Positions 1 to 5,693 of a stretch of DNA of 8,546 nucleotides are shown one piece after another. The stretch comes from Chloroflexota bacterium (GTDB lineage: Bacteria > Chloroflexota > Anaerolineae > JACRMK01), in contig JACQEC010000264.1 in the NCBI GenBank assembly GCA_016200765.1, positions 1-8,546 on the forward strand, read 5' to 3'. Every line of letters begins with the position of its first letter. The stretch's first letter is position 1. The notes beneath the pieces were generated by a model. That model saw nothing but the letters and a program-made list of their open reading frames with translations. It searched no databases and was not told the origin of the DNA. The translations under genes were made by a program, and so were the position numbers.

Positions 1-1
1 C

Positions 2-712
2 AACAACCGCGCCAACATCTACGCGCTCAAATCGCTCGGCGTGGACTGGATCATCGCCGTCAGCGCGTGCGGCTCCCTGCGCGAGGACTTCGCCCCGCGC
101 GACATCGTCATCCCCGACCAGACCTACGACCGCACCAAGGCGCGCATTAACACCTTCTTCGGCAACGGCCTTGTCGCGCACATCGGCTTTGCCGATCCGT
201 TCTGCCCGGTGTTGAGCAATATCCTGTACGAGTCGGTCGTCGCCGCGACCACGCGCCCCTCCGCCCCCGACTGGATCGGGGGAGAGGGGTTGGGGGTGAG
301 GGTGCATAAGGGCGGCACCTATGTGACCATCGAAGGGCCGCAATTTTCCAGCAAGGGCGAGTCCAACATCTACCGCAAGCTCGGCATGGACCTGATTGGC
401 ATGACCTGCCTGCCGGAGGCCAAGCTCGCGCGTGAGGCCGAGATTTGCTACGCCACAATGGCGCACATCACGGATTACGACGTCTGGCACGCGAGCGCAG
501 AGACGGTCACGGTGGCGATGGTGGTGGCGAATCTCATGGCGAATGTCAGCCTCGCGCAGGAGGCCATCCGCCACGTTGTGCAACGGATTCCGGCCCAGCG
601 CGGCGGCTGTCCCTGCCCCACCGCGCTCAAGGACGCCATCATGACCAGCCCGGAGCGCATCCCCACAAAAATCAAAGAAGACCTTGCCCTGCTCGTTGGC
701 CGATACGTGTAG
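2..712 (+). CDS. mtnP: S-methyl-5'-thioadenosine phosphorylase, 3' part (5' end outside window)
   Basis: The reading frame is open from base 2, so the gene enters from the left; 236 residues are visible and about 60 N-terminal residues are missing compared with the roughly 285-residue family. MTA phosphorylase splits 5'-methylthioadenosine with phosphate into adenine and 5-methylthioribose-1-phosphate, the first step of cytosolic methionine salvage. Visible family marks (numbering from the first visible codon) are NNRANIYALK (1-10), SACGSLRE (21-28), ADPFCP (64-69), KGGTYVTIEGPQFS (103-116), GMT (133-135, matching the substrate-contacting Met-Thr of human MTAP) and TDYD (157-160, the purine-binding aspartates). 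The C-terminus CPCP.ALKDAI...LLVGRYV is typical of bacterial members. One oddity is about 14 extra residues (84-97) between helix and strand, encoded by a palindromic repeat (separate entry). The gene ends 12 bp from the stop of the convergent reductase gene, with no hairpin between them. A purine nucleoside phosphorylase is less likely, because the motifs are those of the MTAP subgroup. Confidence 0.95.
   Translation, partial: NNRANIYALKSLGVDWIIAVSACGSLREDFAPRDIVIPDQTYDRTKARINTFFGNGLVAHIGFADPFCPVLSNILYESVVAATTRPSAPDWIGGEGLGVRVHKGGTYVTIEGPQFSSKGESNIYRKLGMDLIGMTCLPEAKLAREAEICYATMAHITDYDVWHASAETVTVAMVVANLMANVSLAQEAIRHVVQRIPAQRGGCPCPTALKDAIMTSPERIPTKIKEDLALLVGRYV
251..302. repeat. Palindromic GC-rich repeat inserted in-frame in mtnP
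   Basis: The core is an imperfect hairpin. The left arm CCCCTCCGCCCCCGA (256-270), a 5-nt loop (271-275) and the right arm TCGGGGGAGAGGGG (276-289) pair except for a CG/A internal mismatch. It is followed by TTGGGGGTGAGGG (290-302). Read on the minus strand this is the familiar CCCTCACCCCCAACCCC-type element, which in frame gives LTPNPSP-like peptides and is, as I recall, widespread in Chloroflexota and some other bacterial genomes. It adds about 42-45 nt to the coding frame relative to normal MTA phosphorylases, without breaking it. Confidence 0.7.
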
Positions 713-724
713 GCGGCCAGACTT

Positions 725-1654
725 TCATCTCGTCACGCCGTCGGCGTAGGGCTTGAGGCAGGCGTAGATGAAGTCGTTGACCGGCGTCGGCACGCCGACC
801 TGCTTGCCCAGCCGCACCGCCGTGCCGTTCAGCGTTTCGACCTCCAGGCGGTTGCCGCGCAGGAGGTCGCGCGCCATAGACGACAGCGTGTTCGGGCCGA
901 ACGCGCCCAGCCGGTTTAGCATCGCCTCGGTCACAGAGCCTTCCAGCGGAACGTGATTGGCGCGCGCCACCGCCTCCACCTCGTGCATGGCCTGCACCAC
1001 CAGCGCCCACGTCTCCGGCGTGGAGCGAATCGGGCCGATGGGCAGGCGCGTCACCGCGCAGACGCCGCTCCAGCCGCAGATAAAGATGAACTTGCTCCAC
1101 AGCGCGGCCAGCGTCGTGGTGGTCAGTTGGACCGGAAAGCCGCCCTTCTGCAAGGTGGCGAGAATCGCCTGCGCCCGTTCGCTGATGCGCCCGTCCAGTT
1201 CACCAAAGACGAGATGGCGCAGGCTCGGGCTGGTGTGACGAATCAGGCCCGGCTCGGCAATGGTGGTTTCGATCTGCGCCAGCCCGCCCAGCACATGGCC
1301 GGGGCCAATCGCGGCGGCAATTCTGTCCGCGCTATCCACGCCGTTCTGCACCGAGATAACCACCGTCTGCGGCCCGACCATCGGCTTGATCGCCTCTGCC
1401 GCGCTGTCTGTGTCCCACGACTTGACGCAAAACAGAACGAGGTCAACCGGCCCGACGGCCGCGGGGCTGTCGGCGGCCTGCGCCGGATAGATCGTGAAGT
1501 GGCCGGCGCTGGCCGACTCGACGCGCAGGCCGCGCTGGCGGATGGCCTGCAAGTGCGCGCCCCGCGCGATGAAGGTGACATCCTCACCTGCGCGCGCGAG
1601 GCACCCGCCAAAGAAGCCGCCCGTGCCGCCCGTGCCCATAATCGCAATTTTCAT
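725..1654 (-). CDS. panE: 2-dehydropantoate 2-reductase / ApbA-PanE family protein
   Basis: Predicted 309-residue cytosolic NADPH-dependent reductase of the ketopantoate reductase family, which converts 2-dehydropantoate to pantoate for pantothenate and CoA synthesis. The N-terminal Rossmann domain has the nucleotide loop GTGGTGGFFG (7-16), then VKSW with K78 and SVQNG with N104. The C-terminal helical domain has LWSKF with catalytic-type K188, SSM (258-260) and RLEVETLNG, where E271 aligns with the conserved catalytic glutamate of E. coli PanE. All family key residues therefore appear present. The ATG at 1652-1654 was chosen because the protein then starts directly with the Rossmann strand MKIAIMG and is preceded by GGAGAGGG. 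The frame is open 21 codons further upstream, but that stretch contains the promoter. Chloroflexota often carry several ApbA paralogues, so the substrate could be a different 2-keto acid; the fold assignment is firm, the exact reaction less so. Confidence 0.88.
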   Translation of the reverse strand: MKIAIMGTGGTGGFFGGCLARAGEDVTFIARGAHLQAIRQRGLRVESASAGHFTIYPAQAADSPAAVGPVDLVLFCVKSWDTDSAAEAIKPMVGPQTVVISVQNGVDSADRIAAAIGPGHVLGGLAQIETTIAEPGLIRHTSPSLRHLVFGELDGRISERAQAILATLQKGGFPVQLTTTTLAALWSKFIFICGWSGVCAVTRLPIGPIRSTPETWALVVQAMHEVEAVARANHVPLEGSVTEAMLNRLGAFGPNTLSSMARDLLRGNRLEVETLNGTAVRLGKQVGVPTPVNDFIYACLKPYADGVTR

Positions 1655-1688
1655 ATCCCTCTCCGAGTTGTCAGCCTTAAGCGCGCCA

Positions 1689-1717
1689 ACTATAACCGAG
1701 CCGCCATAGAATGTCAA
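1689..1717 (-). promoter_or_regulatory. Sigma70-type promoter of the ApbA-family gene
   Basis: On the minus strand a perfect TTGACA (-35, plus-strand 1712-1717) is followed by a 17-nt spacer and TATAGT (-10, 1689-1694). Transcription would start near 1682, giving a 5' leader of about 28 nt with GGAGAGGG just before the ATG at 1654. Spacing and box quality are near consensus. Confidence 0.75.
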
Positions 1718-1729
1718 CCAACATTTTTC

Positions 1730-1758
1730 TTGACAAGCGCCATCGCCTGTGTCATAAT
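1730..1758 (+). promoter_or_regulatory. Sigma70-type promoter driving the small unit 1765-1924
   Basis: TTGACA (1730-1735), a 17-nt spacer and CATAAT (1753-1758); the predicted start is near 1765. It stands back to back with the reductase promoter. The two -35 boxes (TGTCAA at 1712-1717, TTGACA at 1730-1735) form an inverted pair separated by 12 nt, so one regulator or polymerase competition could affect both directions. Confidence 0.7.
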
Positions 1759-1808
1759 ATCCGCTGTTAGGCCACCGACCACTTGTTTGTCTGCTATCTT
1801 AAGTCCAT

Positions 1809-1818
1809 AGGAGGTGAT
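1809..1818 (+). promoter_or_regulatory. Extended Shine-Dalgarno of the 14-codon ORF
   Basis: AGGAGGTGAT is a 10-nt uninterrupted match to the complement of the usual bacterial 16S rRNA 3' end (GGATCACCTCCTTT). The core AGGAGG ends 8 nt before the ATG at 1823, which is close to ideal. The segment overlaps GGTGATGCC (1813-1821), so it would be partly occluded whenever that arm pairs with 1843-1851. Confidence 0.6.
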
Positions 1819-1822
1819 GCCC

Positions 1823-1867
1823 ATGTGTAGTCAGCAACGTGAGGCATCACCGGTGGGTGGGTGTTAG
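1823..1867 (+). CDS. Possible 14-residue leader peptide or microprotein, function unknown
   Basis: The ORF is ATG followed by 13 codons and TAG, giving MCSQQREASPVGGC. An in-frame ATG at 1817 would add Met-Pro but lies too close to the Shine-Dalgarno. Support comes from the extended ribosome-binding site at ideal spacing, the dedicated promoter and the terminator 21 nt after the stop. Two of 14 residues are cysteine, at position 2 and at the last codon. That would suit a cysteine-responsive leader peptide, but no sulfur-metabolism gene follows, so this is speculation. The reading frame spans one complete arm of the strong hairpin 1841-1884 and its stop lies in the loop, so translation would change RNA folding. 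The peptide is too short for any homology argument, and the ORF could be chance. Confidence 0.4.
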   Translation: MCSQQREASPVGGC

Positions 1868-1884
1868 CCTGTCGGTGATGCCTC
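1841..1884 (+). repeat. 12-bp perfect inverted repeat (hairpin) with a competing upstream arm
   Basis: GAGGCATCACCG (1841-1852) and CGGTGATGCCTC (1873-1884) are perfect inverse complements around a 20-nt G-rich loop containing the small ORF's stop codon. A third copy of the right-arm core, GGTGATGCC at 1813-1821, can pair with 1843-1851 instead. The RNA can therefore adopt either an early hairpin that covers part of the Shine-Dalgarno or a late hairpin that frees it. Confidence 0.7.
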
Positions 1885-1887
1885 TAC

Positions 1888-1923
1888 ACACAAGGGCCTT
1901 CTTGCGAAGGCTCTTTGTGTTTT
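1888..1923 (+). terminator. Intrinsic (rho-independent) terminator
   Basis: The stem ACACAAGGGCCTTC (1888-1901) pairs with GAAGGCTCTTTGTGT (1906-1920) through 14 pairs including one G-U, with one bulged T and a TTGC loop. It is followed directly by a short T run (1920-1923). It closes the small unit that starts near 1765 and lies just upstream of the next promoter. Confidence 0.8.
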
Positions 1924-1929
1924 AGCGCG

Positions 1930-1958
1930 TTGTCATTGCGCCTGAACCTTGTTATAAT
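1930..1958 (+). promoter_or_regulatory. Sigma70-type promoter of the glycosidase-like gene
   Basis: TTGTCA (1930-1935), a 17-nt spacer and a perfect TATAAT (1953-1958), with a start near 1965. It begins 7 nt after the T run of the preceding terminator, which separates this gene from the small unit. The leader of about 43 nt ends in a strong GGGAGGTGA ribosome-binding site (1996-2004). Confidence 0.75.
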
Positions 1959-2007
1959 AGCCCCGTTGCATCATCTTTGCCGGCACCCGCTCACAGGGAG
2001 GTGAGTG

Positions 2008-3456
2008 TTGCCTATTCGATTCCCTCGCTACGTTTTTGGAATCCATGGCCACGGCGCGTGGATGGACGCTGTCCAGGCCGCGGGCAGGCAGGGCTGGGTC
2101 CTCATCTCCGAAGCGATTGGTTCCGATCCCAAGGATGGCTCCAGCGAGGACTACACACTCCACGCGAGTCGCGGCTTCGGCGTGATTGTCCGCCTGAACA
2201 ACGGCTACGACGACGGGGGCACCATTCCCCATTCCAGCCACTACCGCGATTTCGCCCAGCGTTGCAAGAACTGGGTGGAGCGCTCGAAGGGCGCCAACAT
2301 CTGGATTATCGGCAACGAGACGAACCTCGCCGCCGAGCGCCCCGGCGGGCGGCCCAACGGACAGGTCATTACGCCCCAGCTCTATGCCCAGTGCTACCGG
2401 CTCTGCCGCGACACCATCAAGTCCGCGCCCGGCCACGCCAACGACCTCGTGCTGGTCAGCGGCGTCGGCCCGTGGAACAGCGACACACTCTACCCCGGCA
2501 ACGAAAAGGGCGATTGGGTTCGCTATTTCACCGACATCCTCGACCTGCTCAAGCCGAACTGCGACGGCATCACGATCCACACCTACACGCATGGCAGTGA
2601 CCCCAGCCTGATCTTCAGCGACCAACCCGACACGGTCTTTCCGCAATATCATTACCATTTTCGCGCCTACCGCGACCTCATGCGTGCCATCCCGCGCGAA
2701 CTGAAGGGACTGCCGGTCTTCATCACCGAAGCCCAGCCCGACCCGCAACGGGACAACTCCGCCGGCTGGCAGACCGACGGGCGCGGCTGGGTCAGCAACG
2801 CTTATCAGGAAGTCAACGATTGGAACAGCAACCCGGCGAACCAGCCGATACAGGCGTTGATTTTGTTCCGCTGGAAGGAGGGCACGCCGGCCTGGTCTAT
2901 CGCCGACAAGCCGTGGGTGCTGGATGATTTCGCGGCGGCCATCCGCAACGAATACAGGGTGCGGATGCCCAACCCCGCGCCACTGCCGCCCCCGCGCCTC
3001 TATCGCGCCACCTTTCTCGGAAGCGACTCCCCCTCGTCCATTGTGGCGAACAGCGAGGCGCTGGCCGATCTGGGGGTGCGCAACGACAGCAACTTTGTGT
3101 GGAAAGCCGATAGCAGCTCGCTGACGCCGGTGCGGCTGGGCTACCGTTGGTACGACGGCGAGGGGCGCGAGGTGCCGGCGCGCGCCGGTCTGCGAACGCC
3201 CCTGCCGCGCGATATACAGCCCGGGCAGATGCTGACCCTCACCAATGCGAGGGTCGTCGCGCCCCCCTCGCCCGACACCTACACCCTGCGCTGGGACATG
3301 CTGGAAGAAGGGGTTACCTGGTTTGGCGACGCGGGCGGCACGCCGACACCTTCCCGCGCGACGCCTCAACCAACGCCTCGCTCACCGTGCGCAACGACGG
3401 CACGAAGACGTGGCAAGCGGGCCCTTCGACAGGCTCAGGGCATCCCGTGCGGCTAG
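2008..3456 (+). CDS. Clan GH-A-like glycoside hydrolase domain plus one Ig-like domain (5' fragment of a frameshifted gene)
   Basis: Residues 1-320 resemble a TIM-barrel glycosidase of clan GH-A. The barrel starts with FGIHGHG (10-16). WIIGNETN (99-106) places the likely acid/base Glu at E104, and VFITEAQ (237-243) the likely nucleophile at E241; DGITIHTYTHG (186-196) is a further strand-end motif. The GH family and substrate are not identifiable by eye. A proline-rich linker (321-329) leads to an NBR1-type Ig-like domain (330-446) with NDSNFVW, PRDIQPGQ and LEEGVTWF. The last 37 or so residues are out-of-frame read-through; the real protein continues in another frame from about 3345 (next entry). 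TTG at 2008 fits the GGAGG at 1997-2001 (6-nt gap); GTG at 2005 is also possible. An in-frame TGA at 2002-2004 rules out a longer N-terminus, so no signal peptide is encoded although such domains usually act outside the cell. Confidence 0.7.
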   Translation: MPIRFPRYVFGIHGHGAWMDAVQAAGRQGWVLISEAIGSDPKDGSSEDYTLHASRGFGVIVRLNNGYDDGGTIPHSSHYRDFAQRCKNWVERSKGANIWIIGNETNLAAERPGGRPNGQVITPQLYAQCYRLCRDTIKSAPGHANDLVLVSGVGPWNSDTLYPGNEKGDWVRYFTDILDLLKPNCDGITIHTYTHGSDPSLIFSDQPDTVFPQYHYHFRAYRDLMRAIPRELKGLPVFITEAQPDPQRDNSAGWQTDGRGWVSNAYQEVNDWNSNPANQPIQALILFRWKEGTPAWSIADKPWVLDDFAAAIRNEYRVRMPNPAPLPPPRLYRATFLGSDSPSSIVANSEALADLGVRNDSNFVWKADSSSLTPVRLGYRWYDGEGREVPARAGLRTPLPRDIQPGQMLTLTNARVVAPPSPDTYTLRWDMLEEGVTWFGDAGGTPTPSRATPQPTPRSPCATTARRRGKRALRQAQGIPCG

Positions 3457-5693
3457 GAGTCCGCTGGTATCGTGTGCCGACGAACAGCGAGGTCTTACTG
3501 CGGGATGTGGTGCGCGTTGGCTTGCCGCGCGACGTGGGGCCGGGCGACAGCGTCACGCTGACCCTGCCCGTGCTCGCGCCGTTCACGCCGGGTGTGTATA
3601 ACCTGCTCTTTGATCTGATTGAGGAAGGCGTGCAGGAGTTTCGTCAGGCCGGGTCGAAGCCATACCTGCAGACGGTCACCGTCACCGCGCCGCCCTATTA
3701 CGCCAGTTTCATCTCCGCGCCGGTGCCGGATAAGCTGGCGATTGATCAGGTCAAGAGTGTGCGCTTCACCGTGCGCAACGATGGCAGTAAGACGTGGCTG
3801 GCCGCCCCGGCGACCGGCTCTGGCGCGGCGCCCGTGCGGCTGGCGTACACATGGTTGAACGCGCAGAACGAAAGCGTGCCCCTGCACGCTTCGCGGGATT
3901 TGCGCGCCTCACTGCCGCGCGACATCGGCCCCGGCGAGACGTGCGATCTAAACGTTGAACTGCTGGCGCCCGACCGCCCCGGCAGTTTCACCCTGCACTG
4001 CGACTTGCTGGAAGAGGGCGTGACGTCCTTTGCCGATATGGGTTCACCGCCTTTGCGCGCCTCGGTGCAGGTGCAGGGCGCGCAGGATTTTCAGGTCACC
4101 TTTGGCGACCCGCTGACCATCCTTCCACCGGCGACCCCCTTCTCGATGAATGTGAAGATCAGGAACGATGGGAACAAGACGTGGTACACCACCGGCCCGC
4201 ATCCGGTGAAGCTCGGCTCACACTGGTTCGACGCACGCAACGACGGCGCGCGGACGTCGGATACAGTCGTGCCAGTCGCACTGGACATCCGCAATCCCCT
4301 GCCGTTCGATGTGGCGCCGGGACAGGAGGCCGTGTTCAGCGCGCAGACGTTCGCGCCCGACAAACCCGGCCGCTACCGCTTGCAGTGGAGCCTTGTGGTG
4401 GAAGGCATGTTGTGGTTCTACGACCTTTCAGCGCGGGTGCTGGAACTGCCGGTGCAGGTCACGCCGGTCGGCGCGCCCCTGCCGCCGCCCACCGCCAGTA
4501 TCCTATCGTCGGGTGTTCAGCCGACGATGGCGTACAGGGCGGCGCTCAAACTGACCCAGCCGTTTACGGCGATGGAGCACGACACGCCCGCGGTTATCTC
4601 CCTTAGCCTGCGCAACGATGGCGCGCGGACATGGGCAGCGGGCGGCGATTCCCCCGTCTATGTCGGCACCCAGTGGTTCCGCGGCTCGGAGCCTGTGCCG
4701 GTACAGCCCGACCTACGCACGGCACTGCCGGAAGATGTTCAGCCCGGCCAAGCAATCACCTTTGGCGCGCAGGTCTATCCGCCGGAAACGCCCGGCAACT
4801 ACACCTTGCGCCTCGACCTGATCGAGGGCGAAGTGTGGTTCGCGGACGTCAAGACCTCCATCCCGCTTGACCTGATGGTGGAGGTCAAGCAGGCCGCGCC
4901 GCGCGGCTTGACGATCTCGACCTCGCACAACCCGGAGGCGGCTCATCTCGCAATAGATGGCAATCCCCACACCACATGGGATTCAGGACAGCCGATGGAG
5001 CCGGGCATGTGGGTGCAGTGCGACCTCGGCGCGCGCCGCACGATTGACGCGCTGTTCATCACCAGCGGCGGCCGGGGCTTCCCGGCAGGCTGTGAGGCGC
5101 AGGTGTCTGCTGATGGGTTCGCCTGGGCGGCTGTCGGCAGGCGCGAGCGCAATTGGGGCGATGTGACCTTTACCTTTGCCCCGCTGGCCGCGCGCTACAT
5201 CCGGATTGCGCAGACCGGGCGCTCACTGGCGGGCGAGCCGTGGCAGATCGCCGCCATCGCCGTGCATGAGGCGGCGCCGTGGCAAGCCGTGGCGAGCCAT
5301 AACCCCAACCTCGCGGGGTTGGCCTTCGACCATAACCCCGACACGCTGTGGACAAGCGCCGCGCCGCAGGAGCCCGGCATGACCTTCACGCTGGACATGG
5401 GCGCGCAACACACCATCACGGGCCTCACGCTGGAAAATGGGCCGCGGCCAGAATACCCGCAAGGCTACCGGCTGATGATCGCGACCGACGGGGAGGACTG
5501 GCAAGAGGTGGCGCACAGTCCCGAAACCGGCAACTGGTCGCCACTAAGCCTGACCTTCGACCCGGTGCCGGTCCGGTACATTCGCATCGAATGCACCGCC
5601 GCCAGCCGCTGGCAACCGTGGAGCATCAGTCAGATTTGGGTCTTGCGGAGTGTCGGCGAGTGGGAGGCGCTGGCCGTGGGCGTTGCGCGTTAG
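3345..5693 (+). CDS. Four NBR1-type Ig-like domains and two discoidin (F5/8 C) domains (3' fragment of the frameshifted gene)
   Basis: This continues the glycosidase-like protein in the frame one base back. The frame is open from 3147, but meaningful sequence starts near 3345 and no ribosome-binding site or good start is seen, so it is probably not translated on its own. Ig-like repeats start near 3345, 3693, 4080 and 4530. Each has RNDG..TW, a PVRLG-like strand, LP.D..PG and, near its end, L.EEGV.WF or a variant; the architecture matches bacterial NBR1-like (Trp-containing) Ig modules. Two discoidin-type domains follow: from about 4906 (SHNPEAAHLAIDGNPHTTWDSG, then RYIRIAQTG) and from about 5280 (SHNPNLAGLAFDHNPDTLWTS, then RYIRIECT). 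F5/8 C domains commonly bind carbohydrate, so they likely target the catalytic domain to a glycan. The second Ig-like domain carries a dispersed repeat (3421-3441). The last codons and stop lie in the repeat region 5680-5799. Confidence 0.7.
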   Translation, partial: DTFPRDASTNASLTVRNDGTKTWQAGPSTGSGHPVRLGVRWYRVPTNSEVLLRDVVRVGLPRDVGPGDSVTLTLPVLAPFTPGVYNLLFDLIEEGVQEFRQAGSKPYLQTVTVTAPPYYASFISAPVPDKLAIDQVKSVRFTVRNDGSKTWLAAPATGSGAAPVRLAYTWLNAQNESVPLHASRDLRASLPRDIGPGETCDLNVELLAPDRPGSFTLHCDLLEEGVTSFADMGSPPLRASVQVQGAQDFQVTFGDPLTILPPATPFSMNVKIRNDGNKTWYTTGPHPVKLGSHWFDARNDGARTSDTVVPVALDIRNPLPFDVAPGQEAVFSAQTFAPDKPGRYRLQWSLVVEGMLWFYDLSARVLELPVQVTPVGAPLPPPTASILSSGVQPTMAYRAALKLTQPFTAMEHDTPAVISLSLRNDGARTWAAGGDSPVYVGTQWFRGSEPVPVQPDLRTALPEDVQPGQAITFGAQVYPPETPGNYTLRLDLIEGEVWFADVKTSIPLDLMVEVKQAAPRGLTISTSHNPEAAHLAIDGNPHTTWDSGQPMEPGMWVQCDLGARRTIDALFITSGGRGFPAGCEAQVSADGFAWAAVGRRERNWGDVTFTFAPLAARYIRIAQTGRSLAGEPWQIAAIAVHEAAPWQAVASHNPNLAGLAFDHNPDTLWTSAAPQEPGMTFTLDMGAQHTITGLTLENGPRPEYPQGYRLMIATDGEDWQEVAHSPETGNWSPLSLTFDPVPVRYIRIECTAASRWQPWSISQIWVLRSVGEWEALAVGVAR
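3421..3441. repeat. Short dispersed repeat (TTCGACAGGCTCA core) inside an Ig-like domain
   Basis: GCCCT (3421-3425) and AGGGC (3437-3441) flank an 11-nt centre, and the core TTCGACAGGCTCA lies at 3425-3437. It encodes PSTGSG between G and HPVRLG. The fourth Ig-like domain has GPHPVKLG at the same place, so STGSG looks like a 15-nt in-frame insertion. The same 13-nt core occurs in inverted orientation in the GDPD gene at 6186-6198. Confidence 0.65.

Larger units (their letters stand above)
1765..1924 (+). ncRNA. Candidate small transcript: structured leader or stand-alone small RNA
   Basis: A self-contained unit of about 160 nt lies between a near-consensus promoter (1730-1758) and an intrinsic terminator (1888-1923). 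Inside it are a very strong Shine-Dalgarno (1809-1818), a 14-codon ORF (1823-1867) and three related segments that can pair in two exclusive ways. GGTGATGCC (1813-1821) and CGGTGATGCCTC (1873-1884) both complement the segment at 1841-1852. In addition TGTGTAG (1824-1830) complements CTACACA (1884-1890), next to the terminator stem. The gene downstream (2008) has its own promoter after the terminator, so this may be an independent sRNA or mini-gene, or an attenuator whose readthrough adds to downstream expression. I cannot match it to a known RNA family. The extent is inferred from promoter and terminator only. Confidence 0.55.

Noticed and set aside
256..289. Transcription terminator within mtnP
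   Set aside because: The hairpin is strong but lies inside an intact, conserved coding frame and is followed by G-rich rather than T-rich sequence.
1655..1717. Longer N-terminus for the ApbA-family protein from an upstream in-frame start
   Set aside because: The stretch contains the -10 and -35 boxes and the ribosome-binding site, and family proteins begin at the Rossmann strand encoded from 1654.
953..1810. Plus-strand ORF (285 codons) opposite the ApbA-family gene
   Set aside because: It covers the reductase gene and both divergent promoters, and the translation shows no domain. It is an antisense shadow.
1764..1880. Integron attC-like site (GTTAGGC at 1765-1771, GTTAGCC at 1863-1869)
   Set aside because: Both motifs face the same way, the second does not fit GTTRRRY, and the complementary RYYYAAC box and internal paired boxes are missing.
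1809..1890. Fluoride (crcB-type) riboswitch, suggested by TGATGCCTCTAC at 1877-1888
   Set aside because: The 3' segment resembles the riboswitch end, but the required 5' GGNGAUG hairpin with a matching pseudoknot loop and the AAC-GCC segment before the second stem are not present in order, and no fluoride exporter gene is nearby.
3301..3360. Programmed -1 ribosomal frameshifting joining the two halves of the modular gene
   Set aside because: No X-XXY-YYZ slippery heptamer lies in the right phase in the junction region, and about 20 residues of linker and strand are missing, which frameshifting would not explain.
1933..3369. Long minus-strand ORF (478 codons) opposite the glycosidase-like gene
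   Set aside because: Its translation is low-complexity, rich in Arg, Gly, Ala and Val, and has no recognisable motif, while the plus strand has clear catalytic and Ig-like motifs. It is a GC-rich antisense shadow.
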